A DNA stretch of 64,000 bases from an uncultured Acidimicrobiales bacterium (GCA_958295925.1 CATQHL010000001.1:216676-280675), one strand, 5' to 3'. Positions 56,001-63,551 are shown, counted from the stretch's first letter. Notes: generated by a model from the letters alone, not told the origin. Numbers and translations: made by a program.

Positions 56001-56699
56001 CACCAGATCCCAGTCCGCCACCTTGAGCTTGGCTTGAAGGTCTTCCGCCCTCGCAAGCTGATCGAGGCGGGCGACCAGCAGATGCTTTTCCAGGAAGGGG
56101 TTCCCCGCCCGCGATGCCTCAACTGCAGCTCTCGACATCAAGTCGAAGCTGAGGCTGAACTTGTCCCAGAGTTCATCCTGCCACTGCTCCACGAGGCTGC
56201 CCGGCGCCACGATGAGGCAGCGCGCCACGTCGCCGCGCAGCATGAGTTCGCGTATGAGCAGGCCGGCCATGATCGTCTTGCCTGCGCCCGGGTCGTCGGC
56301 GAGGACGAACCTCAGCGGCTTCTGGACTAGCAGGCGGTTGTAGACGGCGTCGATTTGGTGGGGGTAGGGTTCGATATTGGACGTGTCAACGGCTGCGAAC
56401 GGGTCGGAGAGGTGCGCCAAGCGCATCCGGCGAGCCTCAGACGCCAGCCTGAACATCTCCCCGTCTGCGTCGAAGCTCCAGCGACGCCTATGGGCAGTGA
56501 AGACGCCTGCGAGATCGTTGGCGGTGATAATGCGCTCCCCCAGCTGACCTTGAGAGGTGCGGTAGGTGAGCGTGGCTGAGCCGCGGCCGTGCCTGCTGAT
56601 GGCGACGACGGTCACGATCCCCGCCGAGCCCTCGCCGACGACGATGCCGGTGAGCCGCGTGCCTGCGGTGATGTCTGTGAACGTGAGGGGTTGTGTCAT
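53088..56699 (-). CDS. SNF2-like DEAH helicase with C-terminal DUF3883 domain
   Basis: 1203 residues. The superfamily 2 core has Walker A ADDPGAGKTIMAGLL (about residue 135), IIDEAHKM (about 235), LLTATPHNGR, and helicase C motifs ATDAAGEGVNLQ and RIEQRFGRIHRIGQ (about 615). An acidic FDYDDYDDEF linker lies between the lobes. The end (about 1095-1125, NPGYDVLSIDPATGDHYFIEVKG) is DUF3883, with an E-x-K pattern of the PD-(D/E)xK type, so nuclease activity is possible. This is the first gene of the locus; with DUF1156 methylases and DUF499 it makes the Hma-type set. I infer DNA translocation or cleavage of unmodified DNA. Confidence 0.9.
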   Translation of the reverse strand: MTQPLTFTDITAGTRLTGIVVGEGSAGIVTVVAISRHGRGSATLTYRTSQGQLGERIITANDLAGVFTAHRRRWSFDADGEMFRLASEARRMRLAHLSDPFAAVDTSNIEPYPHQIDAVYNRLLVQKPLRFVLADDPGAGKTIMAGLLIRELMLRGDVARCLIVAPGSLVEQWQDELWDKFSLSFDLMSRAAVEASRAGNPFLEKHLLVARLDQLARAEDLQAKLKVADWDLVIIDEAHKMSARPYGRKINKTGRFKLGEMLRELTRHLLLLTATPHNGRNEDFLAFMTLVDPDRFAGAHRGNGNRSASLPDTSDVMRRIVKENLRTFKGKPLFPKRTAESLNFDLSEREKGLYEAVTGYVRTGMNRAQQMQDEGQRGRGIIVGFALVSLQRRLASSPAAIYHSLRRRSERLSEQAKTLRELAKSGEQIPLFELPRGIKPQDLKDFDYDDYDDEFLEELEDRTIDAATASATAEEIEVEVEELKGLVGLAEEVRRSGTDTKWIQLRDLLRTNQMGSRTADRKLIIFTEYKDTLDYVAERVKAELGRPEAVAVIHGGVKRHDRRRIQDMFRVDPTVRILVATDAAGEGVNLQVANMMVNYDLPWNPNRIEQRFGRIHRIGQALPCHLWNMVAHETREGKVFTKLFRKIEEQRNVYGEQVYDVLGDLHINTSLRELLMRSIQEDSDPAHFEYMNQVIDDDIGAQMRKVLDERALVRGLSEETSNEAIRNLMERSRARKLQPWFVEAFFSAALKHYGGRLAAREKGRYEVTRVPASVRSSADETLGPVHERYSRVTFNKAFVKPQFENEGVLKLRAGADGSRKGGGKSERAVLISPGTALLSAVVGKVLADHEDTLEQGAILIDPDRFSTNPRLLVYLDHVITDGRQGSRPNQAVSRRFQYAEIDEQGIVSDPGPEPYIGYLPADEEQRAALERHLNLDWVDSTAETTARDWAIENMAGEHFREIEEITEARVAKVRSAVQERLIWEIRYWDDRAIDLKEQERQGKTPSVNSAQASKRAEELVERLARRRLELDQERNLHNTPPNIVGAALVVPQGRLDEITAVEDGKEMPVKPDPEVAEDTDRRAVAAVLESERLLGREPEAQEHSNPGYDVLSIDPATGDHYFIEVKGHLPQTTEIHVSAQQVQKAKSNPERWRLAVVSVPESPETAPVVRYLVEPFQDVTMHFAQTRLTLNVEELLQSAVDPR

Positions 56700-56787
56700 C
56701 TGGGGGGTTCTGAGGGTCGAGCACAGCTGGAGGATCTTGGGTCAGCGCCTTGTTGTCCGGCGCGTCGCATGCCTCAGTCGCATATAG

Positions 56788-56802
56788 TTGAGCTTTCCTC
56801 AA
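56788..56802 (+). promoter_or_regulatory. Inverted repeat TTGAG-N5-CTCAA (first copy)
   Basis: TTGAG-CTTTC-CTCAA lies in a leader shared almost word for word with the leader of the paralogous gene at 57494 (second copy 57451-57465). The block runs on through GAGACAGATAGGAAACCA to the start codon, so it may include both an operator and the ribosome site. Confidence 0.6.
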
Positions 56803-56828
56803 TCAATCTAGGAGACAGATAGGAAACC

Positions 56829-57415
56829 ATGACGTCGCTGACGACTGCAGCCAAAGGTGGGATGCTTCGAGAAACCACTCGCCGAGCCGTGATAGCGCAA
56901 TCGCCCATCGCCGGTAGGCCTCCTCATCGTGGGATGCTTCGAGAAACCACTCGCCGAGCCGTGCGCCAGGCTTCGGATAATTGGAGGGCGGCGGCGTGAA
57001 AGGGGGCGCAGGAAGGGAGCCTCACAGTCAGAATAACTTGCGATTCTTTACCTACGCCTCCTGGCTTTTCCTGGGAATCGCCTGGATCCTGCTGATTACG
57101 GCAGTTGCCACCGAATCCCGAAGCGGCAGTTCAGTCGGCATCCTCGTGACCACTCTGGTGTTTATGAAGCTTCACCTGCTCTTTTTCCTGATCGCAGACC
57201 AAAAGCGCCGTCATCCTCAAACTGATGTTGAAGATGAACGATCCGTGCAGCGAGACTTGGAGTCTTTAGCGTCCGAGCTTCGCTCGACGTTGTCGGAAGT
57301 CGAAGGCTTGCTGGCCCAAGAACAGCACCCGTCGCCGACTCAGTCTGTGCAGCCCGGCCACCCTGGGAACACAGCGAAAGAGTCAGATCTGAGAGCCCGA
57401 AAGGAGAATTCCTAA
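56829..57415 (+). pseudogene. Small two-helix membrane protein, probably frameshifted
   Basis: The ATG at 56829 follows the same leader as its paralogue downstream and encodes MTSLTTAAKGGMLRETTRRAV, but this frame ends at a TGA near 56998. The homologous membrane part is read in another frame from about 56981 (TTG) or 56996 (GTG) to 57415: WLFLGIAWILLITAVAT and a second helix (VGILVTTLVFMKLHLLFFLI), then an acidic tail. One base lost near 56980 explains the break. The N-terminal part also has a 35-bp duplication (56857-56891 and 56929-56963). Function unknown; a membrane-acting effector partner is one idea. Confidence 0.6.
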
Positions 57416-57450
57416 CCCTGCGCGCTCAATGTCCAAATGGTCGCATAAAA

Positions 57451-57465
57451 TTGAGCTTTCCTCAA
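57451..57465 (+). promoter_or_regulatory. Inverted repeat TTGAG-N5-CTCAA (second copy)
   Basis: Perfect repeat of the element at 56788, 29 bp before the start of the intact paralogue and followed by the same GAGACAGATAGGAAACCA block. Conservation of the leader between the two genes suggests a functional operator or RNA hairpin. Confidence 0.6.
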
Positions 57466-57493
57466 TCAATCTTGGAGACAGATAGGAAACCAC

Positions 57494-57988
57494 ATGTCGC
57501 GGACGACGGCAGCCAAAGTTGGGACGCTTCGAGAAACCGCTCGCCGAGTCGTGCGCCAAGCTTCGGAGAACGAAAGTAGCGACGTGAACGGAGGCGGCGC
57601 AGGCAGGGAGACTCCCAGTCAACAGCGCTCACGATACTTCAAACCCGCATCCTGGCTTTTCTTGGGTATCGCCTGGATCTTGATGATTACAGCAATTGCG
57701 ACCGATTCCCAATCCGACAGTTCACTCGCCCTCATCGTGGCCACTTTGGTATTTGCTATGGTTCACGTGCTCTTTTTTGTGTTCGTACCTCAAACGCGCG
57801 GACGCCTTCAACCTGATGTTGAGGATGAACGATCCGCTCAGCCCACCCAGGAGTCTTTGGCGTCCGACCCCCGCTCGACATCGGCTGAAGTCGAAGACGT
57901 GCCAGCCCAAGAACAGGAGCACCCCGGTGCAGGTCTGTCCGATCAGCACCTAGAACGCAGCACGACACCACCTGATCGAGCGTCATAG
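57494..57988 (+). CDS. Small two-helix membrane protein, intact paralogue
   Basis: 164 residues: MSRTTAAKVGTLRETARRVV as a basic N-terminus, two hydrophobic segments (SWLFLGIAWILMITAIAT and LALIVATLVFAMVHVLFFVF), and a charged, Glu/Pro-rich C-terminal tail with no fold visible. It is the intact twin of the broken gene upstream; the two share leader, helices and tail motif DVEDERS. I do not recognise the family. The position between an Hma-type locus and CBASS hints at a defence or anti-defence role, without direct evidence. Confidence 0.7.
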   Translation: MSRTTAAKVGTLRETARRVVRQASENESSDVNGGGAGRETPSQQRSRYFKPASWLFLGIAWILMITAIATDSQSDSSLALIVATLVFAMVHVLFFVFVPQTRGRLQPDVEDERSAQPTQESLASDPRSTSAEVEDVPAQEQEHPGAGLSDQHLERSTTPPDRAS

Positions 57989-58019
57989 GGAGGCGCACCC
58001 CCCCTCGCTTGGGGAACAC

Positions 58020-58099
58020 AGCCCGGTAGCCAGGGGAACTTGGCGAAGGAGCCAGGGGAACTTAGCCCGGTAGCCAGGGGAACTTAGCGAAGGAGTCGG
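58020..58099. repeat. 22-bp tandem repeats, alternating variants
   Basis: Three full 22-bp units (58020-58041, 58042-58063, 58064-58085) and a partial fourth. Units 1 and 3 are identical; unit 2 and the partial unit 4 share a second variant. The array is non-coding as far as I can tell and lies upstream of the CBASS operon. Confidence 0.8.
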
Positions 58100-58541
58100 A
58101 GCTGTAGGAAGACTTCGCCAGACCCTGGCAAGAGGGCGAAGATGGTGGCCAATCCGGCGCATCATCAGCAGCCCGCATCCACCTCTTTTCACCAAGGTGG
58201 GCGCGCTGATACCGATTCCTGTTCGGAGGTGAACAAAGCAGGCTCACCTAAACAAGCCATCTTTGGGCAGCGGCAATTGCGGCAAATGTGAGCTTGTGTA
58301 CGAGTTTCCGAGAATCGAGAAAATTCCCGGGAATATTTTGGGGCTGGTTGGCGTCGAAGTAGAAGTCGCTCAGCAGTCGCGCTTGCTCGACCACCTAAGC
58401 GACCACCACACGTCCAACTCACGAGAGACATTTTAACTTTTGCAAATTACACTTAAGGAATTACAGGGGTTGGAATTTTGCAATCTCGCTGGTTTCATGA
58501 ATCTTGTAAATCGAATACCAGGAGCATCAAAGAAGAAGACA
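58100..58541. other. Leader region of the CBASS operon
   Basis: About 440 bp with no supported gene. A perfect 12-bp palindrome ATTCCCGGGAAT lies at 58323-58334, flanked by AT-rich sequence that could hold a promoter. Base composition falls toward the CBASS genes, marking the border of an acquired segment. Confidence 0.45.
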
Positions 58542-59807
58542 ATGATGACGCGTCACTTAGGCCCAGTGTTCATCTCCTACAGGCAGAGCGACGGGAAGCG
58601 CTGCGCCACAGACCTGGCAAGGGCTTTGCGCGCAGCAGGAATACCCGTTTGGCACGACCAAGCCGACCTTCCCCCTGGTGCAATAAAGAGCCGCCTAAAA
58701 GAAGCACTCACCTCAGGCCTATCTGGAGCAGTTCTCTTGATCACCCCAGAAATAGCGCGCTCCGAGGTCGTAAAGGAGACTGAATTACCTCCCCTGCTTG
58801 AGTTAGCAGACGATCCTCTGTTCGTCCTAGCGGTGGCCTACACGAAAGAACTGGAAGAACGCAACGGAAGCTACGACTACTCACTGCCGGACTGCTTGCT
58901 TGACCAGCAAAGTGGCACTCTGAAGGAATTCAAACAGTTTCTGGTTTCAACTCCTGAGGAGCGATCTGAGCTAGCTACCAAGTTTCTTCGTCACCGATTG
59001 ACGCAGATTAAGTGCAAATCGCATGAGGCCTGTTTCTTGCTTTCCATTGATATTCAAACACGCACGACACCTGCAGGCATCATAGGTGACTCTCATCTCA
59101 TAATGCGGTTAAGTCCACCTGTGGATAATCAAAGACGCCCTAACCCCGATGGGCTGCACGACTTATCCTATGCACTCAAACACTTCACACAGGAGATCGC
59201 AAGCTGTGGGGTCAAGAAGATCCGTGTCAGTGGTGCAGCACATCTTTCAGTTGCTTTCGCTCTAGGCGCAGCATTCCCAACAACACGAATCGGTGAGGTT
59301 GAGGTCGTTGATCATCTGGGCAAGAGCTGGATCCTAAGAGATCAAATTCCGACAACAACACAATTCAAGATTATCGACTCTCGATCGATCTCACGAAACA
59401 TCGGTCAAAGAAAATCAGTACTAGCCTATGTTGACATCCTCCCTCACCGTAGTGATGCAGCTTTCTTTGACTTTATAGAGCACGAAAACGATTTCGCGGA
59501 AGTCGTACAGTTATTAACAAAAAATCAAGAACACCTCAAGCCTGAAGATGCTCATGAAATCGTCGGAGAACTGAACAATGCTATTCGCTTGCTAGCTGGA
59601 CAGCATAGCACCAGCGAAGTTCATCTATTGCTCCGATGTCCCTTTCCAGTTGCGCTCCAACTCGGAAGGGTCTTGAACACGCTGACTGTCCACCTATACG
59701 AATGGGAGGATGGCTCGTGTCCCAACAGATCACCAAGCTACGTTCCGAGCATGATTGTTCAGGCGGGACTTGGTGGATCACCTATTCAATCAGTAACAGC
59801 CTACTAG
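58542..59807 (+). CDS. TIR-SAVED effector (CBASS)
   Basis: 421 residues from the ATG at 58542 (58497 ATG and 58440 TTG are in-frame alternatives; none has a strong ribosome site). The N-terminal TIR domain has GPVFISYRQSDGKRCATDL, GIPVWHDQADLPPG and SEVVKETELP with the candidate catalytic Glu. Residues 180-420 form a SAVED domain: FLLSIDIQTRTTPAG, IRVSGAAHLSVAFALGAAF, and SEVHLLLRCPFPVALQLGRVLN. In characterised TIR-SAVED proteins the SAVED part binds a cyclic oligonucleotide and the TIR filaments destroy NAD+. The CD-NTase gene is 17 bp downstream. Confidence 0.88.
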   Translation: MMTRHLGPVFISYRQSDGKRCATDLARALRAAGIPVWHDQADLPPGAIKSRLKEALTSGLSGAVLLITPEIARSEVVKETELPPLLELADDPLFVLAVAYTKELEERNGSYDYSLPDCLLDQQSGTLKEFKQFLVSTPEERSELATKFLRHRLTQIKCKSHEACFLLSIDIQTRTTPAGIIGDSHLIMRLSPPVDNQRRPNPDGLHDLSYALKHFTQEIASCGVKKIRVSGAAHLSVAFALGAAFPTTRIGEVEVVDHLGKSWILRDQIPTTTQFKIIDSRSISRNIGQRKSVLAYVDILPHRSDAAFFDFIEHENDFAEVVQLLTKNQEHLKPEDAHEIVGELNNAIRLLAGQHSTSEVHLLLRCPFPVALQLGRVLNTLTVHLYEWEDGSCPNRSPSYVPSMIVQAGLGGSPIQSVTAY

Positions 59808-59824
59808 CCAAGGAGGAATACCCA

Positions 59825-60793
59825 ATGGCACAACTAAACGAACAATTCACAGCCACTCTTTCCAACATTGAGATAAGTGGAGCGAAACTGGAACGAGCGA
59901 AACAGGCCCATAAAGAAATTAGAGACTTTCTTGAAAGAAATTTCTATCTCCAAGAGTGGGGTATAGATTCTATTCTAATAGGTTCTTATAGCAGACAAAC
60001 AGCAATATATCCTGGGAAAGATGTCGACGTCATGGCTCGCTTAGACAATATGTATTCACTCTATGCAGATCCACGGGCTGTCTATGATCGGGTGTTAAAG
60101 GTGTTAGAAGAAAAATACGGGCTTGCAGGAAACGGTGGTCGTGTAACACCTAGGAGTCGTAGCATCAAAGTTGACTTTCCTAGGCGATACGAGAATGCTC
60201 AAGATTCCTCTTTCGCTGTTGACGTAGTACCAGCAGTACATCATTGCATGGAATGGGGTATTCCGAGTAGGGAAAGCAGTCAATGGTCAAGTGGACCTGC
60301 ACACTGGGTTACTACAAATCCAATGAAGTTTGGAGACTTGACAACTCAGCTAAACAAGTCCTCGATGAAAGTTTCAGGACAATCTGCCTACATTCCAATT
60401 GTCAAGCTAATGCGTCAGGCGAAGAAACAGCATTTTAGCGATCGGCGTCCAAATGGGCTTTACGTAGAACTCGCGACTTACGACGTCTGGAGCAACGGAA
60501 TGGTCAGCGGTAGCGACTGGGCAAGCTTGTTCACTTCCACCCTTGAGCAGGTAGCAATACGTTTTTCAAATGCAGTAAGTTGTCCCATCAAAGACCCTGC
60601 GCTCAATGTACCTGCAGAACCTAAACTCGAAGCTTTTGAAGCGCAACATGCCTACAAGAAATTTTCTGAACTGGCCGAGAAAGCAAAAACTGCACTTGAT
60701 TCAGACCGATGTCAAGCCGCAACAATGTGGCGTGAAATACTTGGGGAAAACGAAAAGGGACACGTTTTTCCACTTCCGCCCGGCTGCAACTAA
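59825..60793 (+). CDS. CD-NTase (cyclic oligonucleotide synthase, CBASS)
   Basis: 322 residues from the ATG at 59825, preceded by AAGGAGG. The nucleotidyltransferase signature is IGSYSRQTAIYPGKDVDVM (GS and DxD, about residues 46-64) with the third carboxylate in FAVDVVPAVH. The C-terminal half holds KLMRQAKK and SDWASLFTSTLEQV of the helical domain. It would sense infection and make the signal that activates the TIR-SAVED protein upstream. The frame is open upstream to 59636, but that part overlaps the effector gene. The product nucleotide cannot be read from sequence. Confidence 0.9.
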   Translation: MAQLNEQFTATLSNIEISGAKLERAKQAHKEIRDFLERNFYLQEWGIDSILIGSYSRQTAIYPGKDVDVMARLDNMYSLYADPRAVYDRVLKVLEEKYGLAGNGGRVTPRSRSIKVDFPRRYENAQDSSFAVDVVPAVHHCMEWGIPSRESSQWSSGPAHWVTTNPMKFGDLTTQLNKSSMKVSGQSAYIPIVKLMRQAKKQHFSDRRPNGLYVELATYDVWSNGMVSGSDWASLFTSTLEQVAIRFSNAVSCPIKDPALNVPAEPKLEAFEAQHAYKKFSELAEKAKTALDSDRCQAATMWREILGENEKGHVFPLPPGCN

Positions 60794-60861
60794 AGTGGCT
60801 CTACTACCCCAATAATTGCTCGTACTCCCCCTAGAGAAGCTCAGAGGTTCGGTTAGGTAAC

Positions 60862-61524
60862 ATGCGGAACATTGAGACGTATGATCGCCCTTCGCTTGAA
60901 GCCTTTCACACAGAACTTATAGAAGCCGGATTTGAACCTGTAACCGATCCAAGAGATAAGTGGATAGGCCCTATCCACTCGGCATTCGGGGCTCTTACCG
61001 AAGCCAACAACATGGCAATAATCATTCGTGACGGATGGCCAATTATTTTTCCTATATTGTTCGTAGAAGGTCTACATACAAACCATCTAACGGAAGAGGG
61101 GTATGTTTGCATGTGGCATGAAGGGGACGGTTCCCAGGAATGGAATACTCTAGATGGATTCTTTGCTCGAATCGAGCAGTGGTGCACTCGAGCTAAACAG
61201 GGCTGGGATTCTCGAGGCTTAGCACGCGACGCGTATCTTAATTTCAAACACAAGCATCGTACTATTGCTACTTTCAACATTGAAGAATTCAATATAGGAG
61301 AGTCCGGCCATTATGGAAAGTTTCACGGTGTTCAGAAGCATAGCCTATGTATAATGCTTAAACCCGGCAAGTCCCAACAATCTGAAAACTTGCAAGGATA
61401 CTGGTACAGCTTGGAACGTCTTGAGATTACACCGCGAAACCTCGACGAGACTCTTAAAGCTTTGCGTCGCTCCCAATCGCGTGCACTATGCCGAAATCTC
61501 GATAAGAGGAAGCACGTAGCATAG
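60862..61524 (+). CDS. E2-like ubiquitin-conjugating-fold protein (CBASS accessory)
   Basis: 220 residues. The LTEEGYVCMWHEGDGSQEW block is the likely E2 active site, with the Cys after GYV, followed by LDGFFARIEQWCTRAKQGW as in bacterial E2-like domains. In typical type II CBASS, E2 and E1 are fused in Cap2, which primes the CD-NTase by attaching its C-terminus to a target. Here the E2 is separate and the E1 is the next gene, 105 bp downstream. Base composition matches the rest of the cassette. Confidence 0.75.
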   Translation: MRNIETYDRPSLEAFHTELIEAGFEPVTDPRDKWIGPIHSAFGALTEANNMAIIIRDGWPIIFPILFVEGLHTNHLTEEGYVCMWHEGDGSQEWNTLDGFFARIEQWCTRAKQGWDSRGLARDAYLNFKHKHRTIATFNIEEFNIGESGHYGKFHGVQKHSLCIMLKPGKSQQSENLQGYWYSLERLEITPRNLDETLKALRRSQSRALCRNLDKRKHVA

Positions 61525-61629
61525 GTTGAGCATAGCGGATCAGTCGATCTAATCATTCTCAGCTGGAACATTAAGGAACAGCTAACAATTCTGGTTCTGG
61601 CCATAGCAGGATCTGGGAAGGAAGCAAAA

Positions 61630-62406
61630 TTGATTGCACTTCAAGTTGGACACAACGACACTCAATCACTTAGAGTCCGAGCAGGGCCAGATGCATCGGT
61701 GCTTGCTGAGAAGTCAGCTGCAGTATTCGGGCTTGGAGCTCTTGGAGGCAATGTCGCTCTCTTACTCGCTGAAAGCGGCGTTGGTTCTCTAATCCTTGTT
61801 GATAGCGAGCAAGTATTACCCGAGAATGTCGTGAGGCACGTCGCAGGCCATGGCGCAGTCGGTCACTATAAAGTGTCAGCTGTTGAATCAATTATTTCTG
61901 ACCACGCCCCTTGGGTAACTGTCGAATGCATTCGTGAGCAACCAAAGATTCCAAGCAGACTCGAAGAAATCTTCAGTAAGGTAAATGTAATCGTCGATGC
62001 CACAGGAACCGAGGCTGCTACGCAAGCGTTTGTCGCCTGTGCTCGATCCCTCTCTAAACCACTAATCTCCGGGGCACTCTATCGCGGTGGAGCAGTAGCT
62101 CGAATTCAGCGGCAAGCAGCGCAGGAAGACACTCCTATCGCTGAACGCGGCAATCATCCCAACTATCCACAAATCCCACCAGGTGAAGTGGCGGAAGAGA
62201 TGGTGTATCCTCCTATTGGGTGCTCTACACCCATCCACAATGCTCCACCTTCATCAGTCACCGCATGTGCATCACTAATTGTGCAGTCAGCCGTTGATCA
62301 CCTGACGGATTCCCATGATTTGCCGGACGAGGTTATCGCAATTTATCGCCCCTTATCATCCGATCCTCCTTTCAATGAGATCGGCATGTTTATGCCTTCT
62401 AGATGA
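61630..62406 (+). CDS. E1/ThiF-like adenylating protein (CBASS accessory)
   Basis: 258 residues from a TTG at 61630 preceded by GGAAGG. The Rossmann loop is AVFGLGALGGNVALLLAESG, then LILVDSEQVLPENVVRHVAG and YKVSAVES, the ThiF/MoeB/E1 pattern. VIVDATGTEAATQAF supports the fold. Candidate catalytic cysteines are in PIGCSTP and VTACAS. With the E2 gene before it, it forms a split version of Cap2. No JAB/Mov34 protease (Cap3) is found before the next gene. The cysteine pairs that bind zinc in many ThiF proteins are absent. Confidence 0.8.
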   Translation: MIALQVGHNDTQSLRVRAGPDASVLAEKSAAVFGLGALGGNVALLLAESGVGSLILVDSEQVLPENVVRHVAGHGAVGHYKVSAVESIISDHAPWVTVECIREQPKIPSRLEEIFSKVNVIVDATGTEAATQAFVACARSLSKPLISGALYRGGAVARIQRQAAQEDTPIAERGNHPNYPQIPPGEVAEEMVYPPIGCSTPIHNAPPSSVTACASLIVQSAVDHLTDSHDLPDEVIAIYRPLSSDPPFNEIGMFMPSR

Positions 62407-62615
62407 TGTCCTCTACATCCATCCTAAAATAGCCTAGGAACCCGCTCGCTGCGATTAATGCGATACTATTATCAGGGCACAGACAACATCACAACGGTGG
62501 GTCGATAGCATGGTCTGTAGGCGCTGGATGTGCAATTACCTTGTCCAACATCCTTTGCCCTCGGCGGTAGGTGGAGTAAGCGCAACCAGTATTTTTGGCT
62601 AGTAGCATCGCTGGC

Positions 62616-63551
62616 ATGATAATTCCTACCAAGACAGACATCCCAAGCAGCCGCAAACTAAAGCTCCCGATTTTGAAGGCAATGCGGGATCTGGGCGGAT
62701 CGGCTCAGCATCATCAAATCCCAGAGGCGGTTCTTCGCGTCCTTTCGCTGCCAGAGGAAGTACTCGACATCACCTACGAAAATCGGCCAGAAACATCAGT
62801 ATTCGTCACAAGAGTGGGATTTGCCCGTTCTGAGTGCAAGCTCGTCGGGCTGTTGGAGAGCCCGCATCGTGGACTGTCCTTGATAACAGACGAAGGTTAC
62901 GAAGTCCTTGCCATGCCAGATGACAAGGCGAATGAGAAGATTTTCGAGCTGTTCCGGAAATACCAAAAAGCCTACAATATACGCAAAGAACAATTGCGTG
63001 CCTCTTCGGAGGAGGCGGCAGAAGAGACTGAGGATGAAGAGGACGATCTTTCAATGTTGGACGAGACAGAGGAATCAAACGAGTGGGAGCGGGAGTTGTT
63101 GTCTCGGCTGCATGAGCTCTCACCGCAGGCATTCGAGAAGTTCGTTCTCTATCTGCTGCGCATCCTTGAGCTGGAGCTTGAACACGTCGGCGGGCCCGGC
63201 GATGAAGGGATCGACGGAATCGGGTTGGCGCCCATTTCATCGGTTATTTCCGAAAAAGTGGCAGTGCAGGTGAAGCGTTTCGACCCTGACGGAAGCATCG
63301 GGAGGAGCGTTGTTGCGCTCTTCCAGCACGACGCTCAGAACCAAGGGGCGCAGCGGGCCATACTCGTCACACTCGGACGCTATTCTCCTGCAGCCCGCAA
63401 TGCCGCCCAGGCAAGCACACCCACGGTCAACCTCATCGACGGCGAGAAGCTGTGCGCAATCATTTACGAGCAAAGTCAGAACAATGAAAGGGTCGGCCTT
63501 CGGCTGGTGCCCCAGGTCGACGAGCAGTTCTTCACGAGATTCGAAGCCTGA
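62616..63551 (+). CDS. Mrr-type restriction endonuclease
   Basis: 311 residues from the ATG at 62616 (an upstream TTG at 62595 is possible). An N-terminal winged-helix Mrr_N domain (LPILKAMRDLGGSAQHHQIP) is followed by a Glu/Asp-rich linker (about 135-160) and an Mrr catalytic domain: FEKFVLYLLRIL, GGPGDEGIDGIG and VAVQVKRF, which give the D-QxK active site of the PD-(D/E)xK fold. Mrr enzymes cut DNA carrying methylated bases, which is notable beside eight adenine-methylase copies. It stands between CBASS and methylase copy 8. Confidence 0.88.
   Translation: MIIPTKTDIPSSRKLKLPILKAMRDLGGSAQHHQIPEAVLRVLSLPEEVLDITYENRPETSVFVTRVGFARSECKLVGLLESPHRGLSLITDEGYEVLAMPDDKANEKIFELFRKYQKAYNIRKEQLRASSEEAAEETEDEEDDLSMLDETEESNEWERELLSRLHELSPQAFEKFVLYLLRILELELEHVGGPGDEGIDGIGLAPISSVISEKVAVQVKRFDPDGSIGRSVVALFQHDAQNQGAQRAILVTLGRYSPAARNAAQASTPTVNLIDGEKLCAIIYEQSQNNERVGLRLVPQVDEQFFTRFEA

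Noticed and set aside
26945-56699. DISARM, BREX or a classical type I/III restriction system
   Set aside because: No DrmB, PLD nuclease, PglZ, BrxC, HsdS or Res gene is seen. The DUF499/DUF1156/SNF2-DUF3883 set fits the Hma-type locus better.
56981-57415. Independent gene from TTG 56981
   Set aside because: The paralogue at 57494 shows that the natural start is the ATG after the shared leader, so this frame is the tail of a broken gene, although internal translation cannot be excluded.
59636-59824. N-terminal extension of the CD-NTase
   Set aside because: It overlaps the end of the TIR-SAVED gene and lacks family similarity; the ATG at 59825 has a strong ribosome site.
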